Source: Methylobacterium sp. CB376 (lineage in GTDB: Bacteria; Pseudomonadota; Alphaproteobacteria; Rhizobiales; Beijerinckiaceae). From it: 64,000 nucleotides of DNA. Below are positions 54,534 to 61,524 of the stretch, in pieces. The stretch lies in the NCBI RefSeq assembly GCF_029714205.1, contig NZ_CP121648.1, positions 6,636,501-6,700,500 of the forward strand, written 5' to 3'. The stretch's first letter is position 1, and each line of letters opens with the position of its first letter. The position numbers and the translations under genes are program-made. The notes beneath the pieces are model-generated. The model was not told the DNA's origin. It made no database searches and worked only from the letters and a program-made list of their open reading frames with translations.

Positions 54534-55514
54534 TCACGGCACCAGGACGGCGGCCCCCTTCAGCCCGGCCCGGTGCGCGGCGATCGCCGCCTCGGCCTCC
54601 GCGAGCGGGAAGCTGCGGGTGTGGGTGACGATGCCGGCCCGCGGCGCCGCCGCGAAGAAATCCCGCGCATCCGCGCGGGTCAGGTTCGCCACCGACAGGA
54701 TCCGCCGCTCGCCCCACAGCAGCGCGTACGGGAAGGCCGGGATGTCGCTCATGTGGATGCCGCCGCAGACCACGGTCCCGCCCTTGCGCACGGCGCGCAG
54801 GGCCGCCGGGACCAGGCGCCCGTCGGGGGCGAAGATCAGGGCGGCGTCGAGGGGCAGGGGCGGGGGCGCGTCCGAATCGCCCGCCCAGACGGCGCCGAGG
54901 CGGCGGGCGAAGGCCTGCCCGTCCCGGTCGCCGGGCCGGGTGAAGGCGTGGACGGCGCGGCCCTCCCGGCGGCAGATCTGGGCCACGATGTGGGCGGCCG
55001 CCCCGAATCCGTAGAGGCCGAGCGTCGCGGCCTCGCCCGCCATCCGCAGCGTGCGCCAGCCGATCAGCCCGGCGCAGAGGAGCGGCGCGGTCGCGACCGG
55101 ATCCGCCTCCTCGGGGAGCGGGATCGTGTAGGCGGCCTCCGCCAGCACATGCGTGGCGAAGCCGCCGTCGCGGGTGTAGCCGGTGAAGCCGGGCCGGTCG
55201 CAGAGATTCTCGCGGCCCGCCGCGCAATGGGGGCAGCGGCCGCAGGTATGGCCGAGCCAGGGCACGCCGACCCGGGCGCCGGGACGCGGCGCCGCCACCC
55301 CGGGCCCCAGGGCCTCGACGCGCCCGACGATCTCGTGGCCGGGCACGATCGGCAGGCGCAGGTCCGGGAGGTCGCCGTCGATGACGTGGAGGTCCGTCCG
55401 GCAGACCGCGCAGGCCTCGACCCGGATGCGGACCTCGCCGGGGCCGGGGTCCGGGTCGGGCCGGGTCTCGGCGACGAGGGGCCCGCCGATCCGGTGCAGG
55501 ACCATCGCGCGCAT
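54534..55514 (-). CDS. Zinc-dependent alcohol dehydrogenase
   Basis: A 326-residue medium-chain dehydrogenase, AdhP/AdhA-like. Seen: catalytic-zinc Cys in EACAVCRTDLHVIDG, GHEIVGRVEALG, the structural-zinc cluster CGRCPHCAAGRENLC, and a Rossmann segment ATLGLYGFGAAAHIVAQICR. It likely regenerates NAD+ by reducing aldehydes, or oxidises alcohols. It is 40 bases downstream of the FixK-type regulator on the same strand, so it is probably transcribed with it, which points to fermentative redox balancing under low oxygen. Confidence 0.92.
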   Translation of the reverse strand: MRAMVLHRIGGPLVAETRPDPDPGPGEVRIRVEACAVCRTDLHVIDGDLPDLRLPIVPGHEIVGRVEALGPGVAAPRPGARVGVPWLGHTCGRCPHCAAGRENLCDRPGFTGYTRDGGFATHVLAEAAYTIPLPEEADPVATAPLLCAGLIGWRTLRMAGEAATLGLYGFGAAAHIVAQICRREGRAVHAFTRPGDRDGQAFARRLGAVWAGDSDAPPPLPLDAALIFAPDGRLVPAALRAVRKGGTVVCGGIHMSDIPAFPYALLWGERRILSVANLTRADARDFFAAAPRAGIVTHTRSFPLAEAEAAIAAHRAGLKGAAVLVP

Positions 55515-55554
55515 CGTCAGCCTCCCGTCGCGCCGGCCCGCCCCGACCCTCTCC

Positions 55555-56238
55555 TCATTCGTCGACCAGCCGGCGCATGCGGCCCTTGCGCAGGGTGACC
55601 TGGCGGGCGCCGGCGCGCAGGAGCGCGCCCTCGCCCTCGAGCTGCGAGATCGTGCGCGACACGGTCTCCAGGGTGAGGCCGAGGTAATCGGCGATGTCGC
55701 GGCGGGTCATCGGCAGGGCGACGTGGCCGGCATCGCCGAGGCGCTCGCCGACGGTGAGCAGGAAGGCCGCCACCCGCTCCTGGGCCGAGCCGCGGCCGAG
55801 GAGCAGCATGTGCTCCTGCGCCCGCCGCAGATCCCGCGCCGCCAGCCCCCAGAGCGCCACGGCCACCTCGGCGCGCTCGGCGGCCACGCGGGCGATCTGG
55901 CGCCGGCGGACCATCATGACCTTGGTGTCGCAGATCGCCTCGGCATTGTGGCCGTGGACCTCGCCCTGCTCGAACCCGAACAGGTCGCCGGGCAGGTGGA
56001 AGCCGGTGATCTGGCGCCGGCCGTCGCCCAGAATCTTGCAGGTGCGCACGGCGCCGCTGACGACCCGGTAGACGAATTCCGCCTCCTCGCCCTCGCCGTA
56101 GATCTCCTCGTCGCGGGTGAAGCCCGTGGGCGAGCCGACGAGGTCGGGGCAGCCGGGAAAGAAGCTGCCCGGCGCGAGACCGGCGGCGGGCGCGCCCGCG
56201 ATCGGGAGCGGTCGCTGCGAAACGGTGTCGATGGCCAT
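55555..56238 (-). CDS. fixK: FixK-type Crp/Fnr transcriptional regulator
   Basis: A 227-residue regulator: cyclic-nucleotide-binding-like beta-roll (YRVVSGAVRTCKILGDGRRQ, GFHLPGDLFGFEQGEVHGHN) and a C-terminal winged helix-turn-helix with recognition helix TLETVSRTISQLEGEG. The E-x2-SR pattern predicts binding to TTGAT-N4-ATCAA sites. The Fnr-type N-terminal cysteine cluster is absent (one Cys, in FPGCPD), so oxygen control should come from FixLJ at transcription, as for FixK2. A FixJ-like box lies about 100 bases upstream, and anaerobox-like sites occur before several neighbouring operons. Confidence 0.9.
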   Translation of the reverse strand: MAIDTVSQRPLPIAGAPAAGLAPGSFFPGCPDLVGSPTGFTRDEEIYGEGEEAEFVYRVVSGAVRTCKILGDGRRQITGFHLPGDLFGFEQGEVHGHNAEAICDTKVMMVRRRQIARVAAERAEVAVALWGLAARDLRRAQEHMLLLGRGSAQERVAAFLLTVGERLGDAGHVALPMTRRDIADYLGLTLETVSRTISQLEGEGALLRAGARQVTLRKGRMRRLVDE

Positions 56239-56333
56239 GGGTCCTGTCCCCGTCCTGTCCCCGTCCTGATCGGATGGGGGGAGAGTGGCGGGAACCGGGG
56301 GGCGGCGACAGCCCGGGCGATCTCTTACGGGGA

Positions 56334-56355
56334 CCCGCTTAAGGAGATCTGCGTA
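56334..56355 (-). promoter_or_regulatory. Candidate FixJ-binding site before fixK
   Basis: The minus strand reads CTACGCAGATCTCCTTAAGC followed by GG. This resembles FixJ boxes of rhizobial fixK promoters (TACGTAG...CCTTA). It is 96-117 bases upstream of the fixK start, suitable for an activator at about -60 if the leader is short. Confidence 0.45.
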
Positions 56356-56382
56356 GGCGCGCCGGGGCCGCGGCGCGTCGCG

Positions 56383-56745
56383 TCAGGCCGGCGCGCCGCC
56401 CGGCCCCGCGGCGAGGAGGGCCGGGAGCGCCTGGGCCGCCAGCGCCTTGTCGACCAGCGGCACCCCGGCCTCGGCGGCGCGGCGGCGGATCTGGGGATCC
56501 GGATGGCCGGTGGTGAGGACGACGGGCGCGCGGACGTCGAGGGCGCGCAGGGCGAAGAGCACGTCGAGGCCGCTCAGGCCCGGCATCATCACGTCGAGGA
56601 TCACGCAGGCGGGTTGCGGGCCGGGAAAGGCGGCCAGCAGGTCGTTGCCGTTCGCGAAGGCCGCGACCGCGTAGCCCTCGCTCTCGAGCAGGAACTGCAG
56701 CGAGTTCAGGACGGCAGGATCGTCGTCCGCGATGTAGATGGCCAC
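56383..56745 (-). CDS. Stand-alone response-regulator receiver
   Basis: A 120-residue single-domain receiver from GTG 56745 (VAIYIADDDPAVLNSLQFLL); AGGGAG is about 7 bases upstream. Acidic pocket DDD near residue 8, phosphoacceptor Asp51 in CVILDVMMPGLSG, Thr in VVLTTGHPD, and Lys in PLVDKALAAQALP. There is no output domain. Such proteins act as phosphate sinks or relays for a histidine kinase, here most simply FixL two genes upstream, similar to FixL-FxkR-type or blr2759-like arrangements. An anaerobox-like site is 86 bases upstream. Confidence 0.83.
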   Translation of the reverse strand: MAIYIADDDPAVLNSLQFLLESEGYAVAAFANGNDLLAAFPGPQPACVILDVMMPGLSGLDVLFALRALDVRAPVVLTTGHPDPQIRRRAAEAGVPLVDKALAAQALPALLAAGPGGAPA

Positions 56746-56830
56746 GACCGGCTCCCTCACGCCGCCCGCGACAGGAGCATCGCGGCACGGCTGACGACCC
56801 GCATCATAGCGGGCGACGGGCCGCCCGGGC

Positions 56831-56844
56831 TTGATCTCGCTCAA
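56831..56844. promoter_or_regulatory. Anaerobox-like FixK site upstream of the receiver gene
   Basis: TTGAT-CTCG-CTCAA matches at 9 of 10 specified positions. It lies between the fixJ stop and the receiver start, implying the receiver has its own FixK-dependent promoter and could give feedback on FixL. Confidence 0.6.
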
Positions 56845-56869
56845 GGCCGGTGCCGCCCGGCCTGCCGGC

Positions 56870-57502
56870 TCAGGCGAGGCCCGCCCGCACGGCCCAGCGC
56901 ACGAGTTCGGAGAGGGAGGTGGCCTGGGTCTTGGCCATCACCTTGGCCCGGTAGATTTCCACGGTGCGCGGGCTGATGGCGAGCGCCCGGCCGATCTCCT
57001 TGGCGGTGCCGCCGGCCACGAGGTGGGTGAGCACCTGCCGCTCGCGCCCGCTCAGGGTCTCGACCCGGCGGGTGAAGTCCCGCAGCGCCGGGTCGGCCGG
57101 GTCGGCCCCGGGGAGCGGGGCGGTCGCGGGGGCCGGGCGGGCGAGGGCGCCGCGCACCGCGCGCAGCAGCGTCTCGTCGTCGAAGGGCTTCTCGATGAAG
57201 TCGCTGGCGCCGAGCTTCATCGCCTCGACCGCGAGGGGCACGTCGCCGTGGCCGGTCATGACGATGACCGGGAGCGGGCTGCCGGCCGCCCGCACCCGGC
57301 GCAGGAACTCGATCCCGTCGATCCCGGGCATGCGGATGTCGGTGAGGATGCAGCCCTCCGCGAGGCCCGGCAGGGCGTCGAGCAGCGGCTCGGCCGCCTC
57401 GTAGAGGCGCGCGGTGTAACCCGCCGTGTCGAGCAGGAACCCGACCGAGTCGCGCATCGCGTCGTCGTCGTCGACGACGTGCACCGCCGGATCAGCCGCC
57501 AT
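56870..57502 (-). CDS. fixJ: Response regulator FixJ
   Basis: A 210-residue two-domain activator. Receiver: acidic residues in [14 protein letters not shown], phosphorylated Asp55 in [13 protein letters not shown], and Lys in [10 protein letters not shown]. Output: LuxR/NarL-type helix-turn-helix ([40 protein letters not shown]). Once phosphorylated by FixL under low oxygen it should activate fixK. Its start overlaps the fixL stop by 11 bases, so the pair is translationally coupled. Confidence 0.94.
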   Translation of the reverse strand: MAADPAVHVVDDDDAMRDSVGFLLDTAGYTARLYEAAEPLLDALPGLAEGCILTDIRMPGIDGIEFLRRVRAAGSPLPVIVMTGHGDVPLAVEAMKLGASDFIEKPFDDETLLRAVRGALARPAPATAPLPGADPADPALRDFTRRVETLSGRERQVLTHLVAGGTAKEIGRALAISPRTVEIYRAKVMAKTQATSLSELVRWAVRAGLA

Positions 57503-59162
57503 CGGCGAGCTCCCCCTCCTGGCTTTCCACGACCCGCGCGGCCGGCAGGGTCAGGCTGAACGTCGCCCCGCCGGCCGCGTTGCGGGCGACCGCGAGGCGG
57601 CCGCCATGCGCCTCGACGATCGAGCGGCAGATCGACAGCCCGACCCCGAGGCCGGTCGCCTTGGTGGTCACGAAGGGCTGGAACAGCCGGTCGGCGACCT
57701 CCGGGGCGATGCCCGGGCCGGTATCCGCCACGGCGATCTCGACCATCCCGGGCGCGGCGGGCCGCGCCTCGACGGTGATCTCCCGCCGCGGCACCGGCTG
57801 CATCGCCTCGCGGGCGTTGCGGATCAGGTTCACCAGCACCTGCTGGATCTGGACGCGGTCGGCGAGCACGGCGCGCACCTGCGGATCGAGGCGGGAGCGA
57901 AACACGACGCCCTGCTCGCGGGCCCCCACCAGGGCGAGGGCGCTCGCCTCCTCGATCAGGCGGGAGACCGGCTCGATGCGCTTGTCGGTCTCGCCGCGGG
58001 CCACGAAGTCGCGCAGCCGCCGGATGATCTGGCCGGCGCGCAGGGCCTGCTCGGCGACCCGGTCGATGGCGTCGAGGGCGCGGGACGGCACGCCGCCCGC
58101 TTGGTCGAGGAGCCGGCGGCAGCCGCGGGCGTAGTTGCTGACCGCGCCGAGGGGCTGGTTGAGCTCGTGGGCGAGGGCCGAGGCCATCTCCCCCATGGCG
58201 CTGAGCCGCGAGACGTGGACGAGTTCGGCCTGCAGCTCCTGGAGCTTGGCCTGGGTCTCCTGGCGCTCGGTCAGGTCGGTGATGAAGCCGGTGTAGAAGA
58301 CGCGCTCCCCCGAGCGCATCTCCCCGATCGCGAGTTCCATCGGGAAGGTCGAGCCGTCCCGGCGCTGGCCGGTGACGATGCGGGCGGTGCCGATGATGCG
58401 CCGCTCGCCGGTGCGGTGGTAGCGGGCGAGGTAGCCGTCGTGGCGCTGCCGGTCCGGCTCGGGCATCAGCAGGTTGACGTTGCGGCCGATCACCTCCGCG
58501 GCGGCGTGGCCGAACAGCCGCTCGGCGGCGGCGCTGAAGGAGTGGATGCGGGCCTCGGCATCGATCACCACCATGGCGTCCGGCACGGTGTCGAGGATCG
58601 ATTGCAGGTGGGCCTCGCGGGCGCGCAGGTCGTCCTCGGCGCGCTTCTGCGCGTCGATGCTGAAGACGACGCCGCGGTGGCGCAGGGGCCTCCCCGCGGC
58701 GTCGAGCTCGACCCGGCCGCGCGAGCGCAGCCAGGCCGTCCGCCCGTCCGGCCGCAGGGCGCGGTAATCGACCTCGTAGGTGCCGCCTTCGGCGAGCGCC
58801 CGCGCGATGGCGGCGGCCCGGCCGGGCCGGTCCTCCGGGTGGATCCGGGCCTGGAAGGCGTCGAGGCTGGTCAGGCTGCCCTCGTCCGCGCCGAAGAGCG
58901 CGTCGCAGGCCGCCGAGGCCGCGACCGCGCCGGTGGCGGGATCCAGGGACCAGGTGCAGATTCCGGCCTCGTCGAGGGTGGCCCTCAATTCGGAAGGATC
59001 GAGGCCGATTCTCGCCGGCCGGTTCTCCGGCACCGCGTCAGATCCGACCTGTGCCGTCGAAGATCCCAGGTCCGGTGCCGTCAGAGAAGACAATCCGCGC
59101 TGCTCGTCCTGCTTCGACGGAGCCGGACCGGAGCGTGTCCGCCGTGCTGTGCGGCGCGCCAC
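57492..59162 (-). CDS. fixL: Oxygen-sensing histidine kinase FixL
   Basis: A 556-residue soluble kinase with two PAS domains (about 58-175 and 183-300) and HisKA/HATPase domains. The second PAS carries the FixL haem pocket: His241 in [11 protein letters not shown] (proximal ligand by alignment with Bradyrhizobium FixL His200) and Arg261 in [11 protein letters not shown] (equivalent to Arg220). Autophosphorylation His332 is in [13 protein letters not shown] and G boxes are [10 protein letters not shown] and [10 protein letters not shown], then [20 protein letters not shown]. No membrane segment. The start codon (GTG 59162) is uncertain since the first ~50 residues are low complexity. Confidence 0.93.
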   Translation of the reverse strand: MARRTARRTRSGPAPSKQDEQRGLSSLTAPDLGSSTAQVGSDAVPENRPARIGLDPSELRATLDEAGICTWSLDPATGAVAASAACDALFGADEGSLTSLDAFQARIHPEDRPGRAAAIARALAEGGTYEVDYRALRPDGRTAWLRSRGRVELDAAGRPLRHRGVVFSIDAQKRAEDDLRAREAHLQSILDTVPDAMVVIDAEARIHSFSAAAERLFGHAAAEVIGRNVNLLMPEPDRQRHDGYLARYHRTGERRIIGTARIVTGQRRDGSTFPMELAIGEMRSGERVFYTGFITDLTERQETQAKLQELQAELVHVSRLSAMGEMASALAHELNQPLGAVSNYARGCRRLLDQAGGVPSRALDAIDRVAEQALRAGQIIRRLRDFVARGETDKRIEPVSRLIEEASALALVGAREQGVVFRSRLDPQVRAVLADRVQIQQVLVNLIRNAREAMQPVPRREITVEARPAAPGMVEIAVADTGPGIAPEVADRLFQPFVTTKATGLGVGLSICRSIVEAHGGRLAVARNAAGGATFSLTLPAARVVESQEGELADGG

Positions 59163-59589
59163 CCCCCTGTTCGGTCGTCATCTGCTCGTTCCTGGCGGTT
59201 TTCTAGCAAATGGCGGAGGCGGCGGGTAGGGGCGGGATGCGTGCCCGGATTCGCGCCGCGGGCTGGCCGGGGAGGGCGCCCGCGAGGCGCCGAGGGGCGG
59301 GCCCTTGCCCTGCGCGGCGTCGCGGGGTGCGGCGCGCGGGCGAATCCCGCCCCGGACCGGCCTTCCGGTCGGGTCGGTCCCATCGGTGCGGGCGTCCTGC
59401 GGCTTTTCGTTTCAGCGTCCGCCTGCTCTTTCTCTGGCCGCGGGGAGCAGCGGGACCGAGCAGGCAGGTGAACGGGGTGAGCGCATTGTACGGCGGCGTC
59501 TGGCTTCCCAATGGCGGCCGGGGGAGGGGCATTGATGGTTGAGGCTATGCATGCCCCGTGGCGGCTGAGAGGGAAAAATTTTACACTGC
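59163..59589. other. Intergenic upstream of fixL
   Basis: About 430 bases. The first ~360 are GC-rich with no supported gene and should include the fixL promoter; from about 59560 composition turns sharply AT-rich. No operator was recognised. Confidence 0.4.
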
Positions 59590-60157
59590 CTAGAGGCAAC
59601 TTGTAGTCGGTTTTCTCTTCAGATCGGAGACATCAGTGCCAAATTTCTCCAGAATCTCCTCGAATGCTTGACATCCGATAGCTTTTATAAGCTGCGACTC
59701 CGAAGAAAATATTCGAATGAGCCACAAGATTCGTGTCCAGGGCTGTGACAATCTACAAACCGCGAAGGCACTCCCGAAAGAGTTTTGTATTGTACAGTAA
59801 ATATTTGCGAAGCCAAGCTGCTCAAATAAGCTTCCTTTCGATCTGATTATATCGCCTTGCGATAGATAGTAATGATCTTTGATATGATGACGCGAGAATG
59901 CGGTGAGATAATCGCAAGATTTGCTTTCTCTGTGCGGAGAATTTACAAGTATAGCAAGCTCTTGCCTTGACTGCTTGCCCTAAAACTTCTTTGACAATGT
60001 AGCGGCTGTTGCCGATTGTACCATCTAAGATTCCACCCCGGCACTGTGGATTGGCGAAATACAGCGCGACGATCTTTTCTTCAGAGTCGTCCGTCTACAA
60101 GCCATCATCAAATTTCCCCATACTATGTATGTAGTGTTGCTCAATAATCTGATCCAT
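59590..60157 (-). pseudogene. Broken gene of unknown family behind the Rhs locus
   Basis: From ATG 60157 (MDQIIEQHYIHSMGKFDDGL) a TAG at 60095-60097 interrupts a frame that continues convincingly: DDSEEKIVALYFANPQCRGG, then ILDGTIGNSRYIVKEVLGQA. Around 59950-59975 coding sense moves to another frame that stays open for over 110 codons without a start codon: SPHRESKSCDYLTAFSRHHI, then SQGDIIRSKGSLFEQLGFAN, and near the end GCQAFEEILEKFGTDVSDLK, stopping at 59590. One nonsense and one frameshift mutation explain this. The restored product would be about 188 residues. No family recognised; its position suggests a decayed effector tip or immunity gene. Confidence 0.5.
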
Positions 60158-60224
60158 CTCCTGATCTCCAATTGGTCTACTGTTGGTCGGTTATACAAAA
60201 TTTGCAACGTCATCGTTGGAGTAC

Positions 60225-60455
60225 TTAGCTTGCTTTGTTGCGGGACCTTAGTTCATCTTGGCTTGTAGGCGTCGGCTGTTCGCAGCTGACATCCCGATCT
60301 GATCGCTGGTCTATTGTGATGATGCCGTCGCGTTTTTCGATTGATGCGCCTGTAAGAATCGCTGGCTGTGAGCCGAGCTTCGTCATTTCCCAGAGGTGAC
60401 CAAGGAGGAGTTTCTCAATCTTCTTGGCCGCCCGACCCTGAAGGCCGAATTTCAT
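60225..60455 (-). CDS. 76-residue orphan protein
   Basis: ATG 60455 follows TGAGGAACCGGTG, whose TGA ends the preceding broken frame. The product is hydrophilic (MKFGLQGRAAKKIEKLLLGH, then LWEMTKLGSQPAILTGASIE), with an acidic C-terminal half. A GAGG ribosome-binding site and tight spacing to the upstream frame support expression as a pair. No family recognised. Placed among Rhs-associated debris, it may be an immunity protein or its remnant. Confidence 0.4.
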   Translation of the reverse strand: MKFGLQGRAAKKIEKLLLGHLWEMTKLGSQPAILTGASIEKRDGIITIDQRSDRDVSCEQPTPTSQDELRSRNKAS

Positions 60456-60465
60456 CACCGGTTCC

Positions 60466-60899
60466 TCACCGATCTGGCGCCGCGGCGTGCGCGGCGCGGT
60501 TGGAATCGGCCCGTCTCAGTTCTCGACAGGTGATGTATGCGGGGTACTCGTCGAGATCGTACCGGCAGCGATCCCTTATGGCCATGGTGATTTTCGTCTC
60601 GAATTCCACAGCGAGAGCTGATGCCGCCGGAGAGAGTTGGGTATGCTATAATGGTTAAAAATTTTTCTCGAAGAATACTGAAGATCTGCTGAAAGGAGAT
60701 GCGTGCTTCGTGCGGGCGATTATGGTATGGCGGCCCTGTAAATCCAGAAGATGATATTTGCCAGATTGAACGTCGCGCTGAGAGTTGCCGAGCAGGAATC
60801 TCGAATGTCTGCATAGAAACTATGAATCTTGTGATAGACAATAGATGCCTTCTCTCCGAGAAAATGGTGGGCGGGAAGCGAGAAGTCATCAACCTTCAT
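60466..60899 (-). pseudogene. Frameshifted orphan gene
   Basis: ATG 60899 opens MKVDDFSLPAHHFLGEKASI, continuing VYHKIHSFYADIRDSCSATL and ending at a TAA at 60720-60722. Coding-like sequence goes on in a second frame (EARISFQQIFSILREKFLTI) and finally in a third (ALAVEFETKITMAIRDRCRY, then DLDEYPAYITCRELRRADSN) to a TGA at 60466-60468. Two small indels would join these into about 145 residues. The 59-residue first part could also stand alone. Function unknown. Confidence 0.35.
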
Positions 60900-61117
60900 C
60901 TGAAGGGCTCACCGCTGGCGTTGGGCGATCGAATTGATCGCGCCGGCTGCAGAGCCGGCCGTCGACCCGCCGAGCTATCCAGGAGCTCGCAGGGCTTGCT
61001 GAAATGAAGAGGTTGTATCTATCGGCAATGGTCGAGTCGCCTCTCAGAATCATCTGTGTTGCTGGAAGGCCGGGAAAGTGCCATGTCCGGGCATCTACTA
61101 GCTCCCAGGTGAGAAGA

Positions 61118-61504
61118 CTATAAGCGAAAGGTGAACTCGAAAGAGTTTTCCTCGACAAAGCTTGAAACGAACATTATAGTTTCTAACTCTTTTTTAGTAA
61201 GCGCGAGCTTGTGTTGTTTTGTTTCAAGCCTATACTTACGTTCTATGCTCAAAACTTCATTATGAACATCCGCCGGCAACGGAGAAATACAGATTATCAT
61301 GTAAGTACAACGATCATCATCGGTTTTTCCGACTCCAGTGTTGCAATCAAAATTTATTATTAGCGGGACGCAAATACGTCGAGCCCGGATGATAATGCCA
61401 TCGTTGTTCAATGCGAGACACATAATTTTGGCACCGCTGTAGCTTTTTGCATGAAAAATATCTCCTTCTACAAGCATTTTTAGAAGTTCCTGTTGGTTGG
61501 TCAT
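61118..61504 (-). CDS. Candidate immunity protein for the Rhs toxin
   Basis: A 128-residue cytosolic protein starting MTNQQELLKMLVEGDIFHAK, with alternating strands (CLALNNDGIIIRARRICVPL; YMIICISPLPADVHNEVLSI) and a charged helical end (KQHKLALTKKELETIMFVSS). It begins 20 bases after the Rhs stop on the same strand and is AT-rich like other immunity genes beside Rhs loci. No known immunity family was recognised. The role rests on position, size and composition. Confidence 0.6.
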   Translation of the reverse strand: MTNQQELLKMLVEGDIFHAKSYSGAKIMCLALNNDGIIIRARRICVPLIINFDCNTGVGKTDDDRCTYMIICISPLPADVHNEVLSIERKYRLETKQHKLALTKKELETIMFVSSFVEENSFEFTFRL

Positions 61505-61524
61505 CGATCATCTCCCATTCTGCG

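Noticed and set aside
57492..59162. Membrane-bound FixL as in Sinorhizobium
   Set aside because: No transmembrane segments before the PAS domains; the protein is of the soluble Bradyrhizobium type.
60889..61158. 89-codon minus-strand frame downstream of the immunity candidate
   Set aside because: It starts inside the neighbouring gene, has no ribosome-binding site or family, and its sequence is not clearly protein-like; too weak to list.
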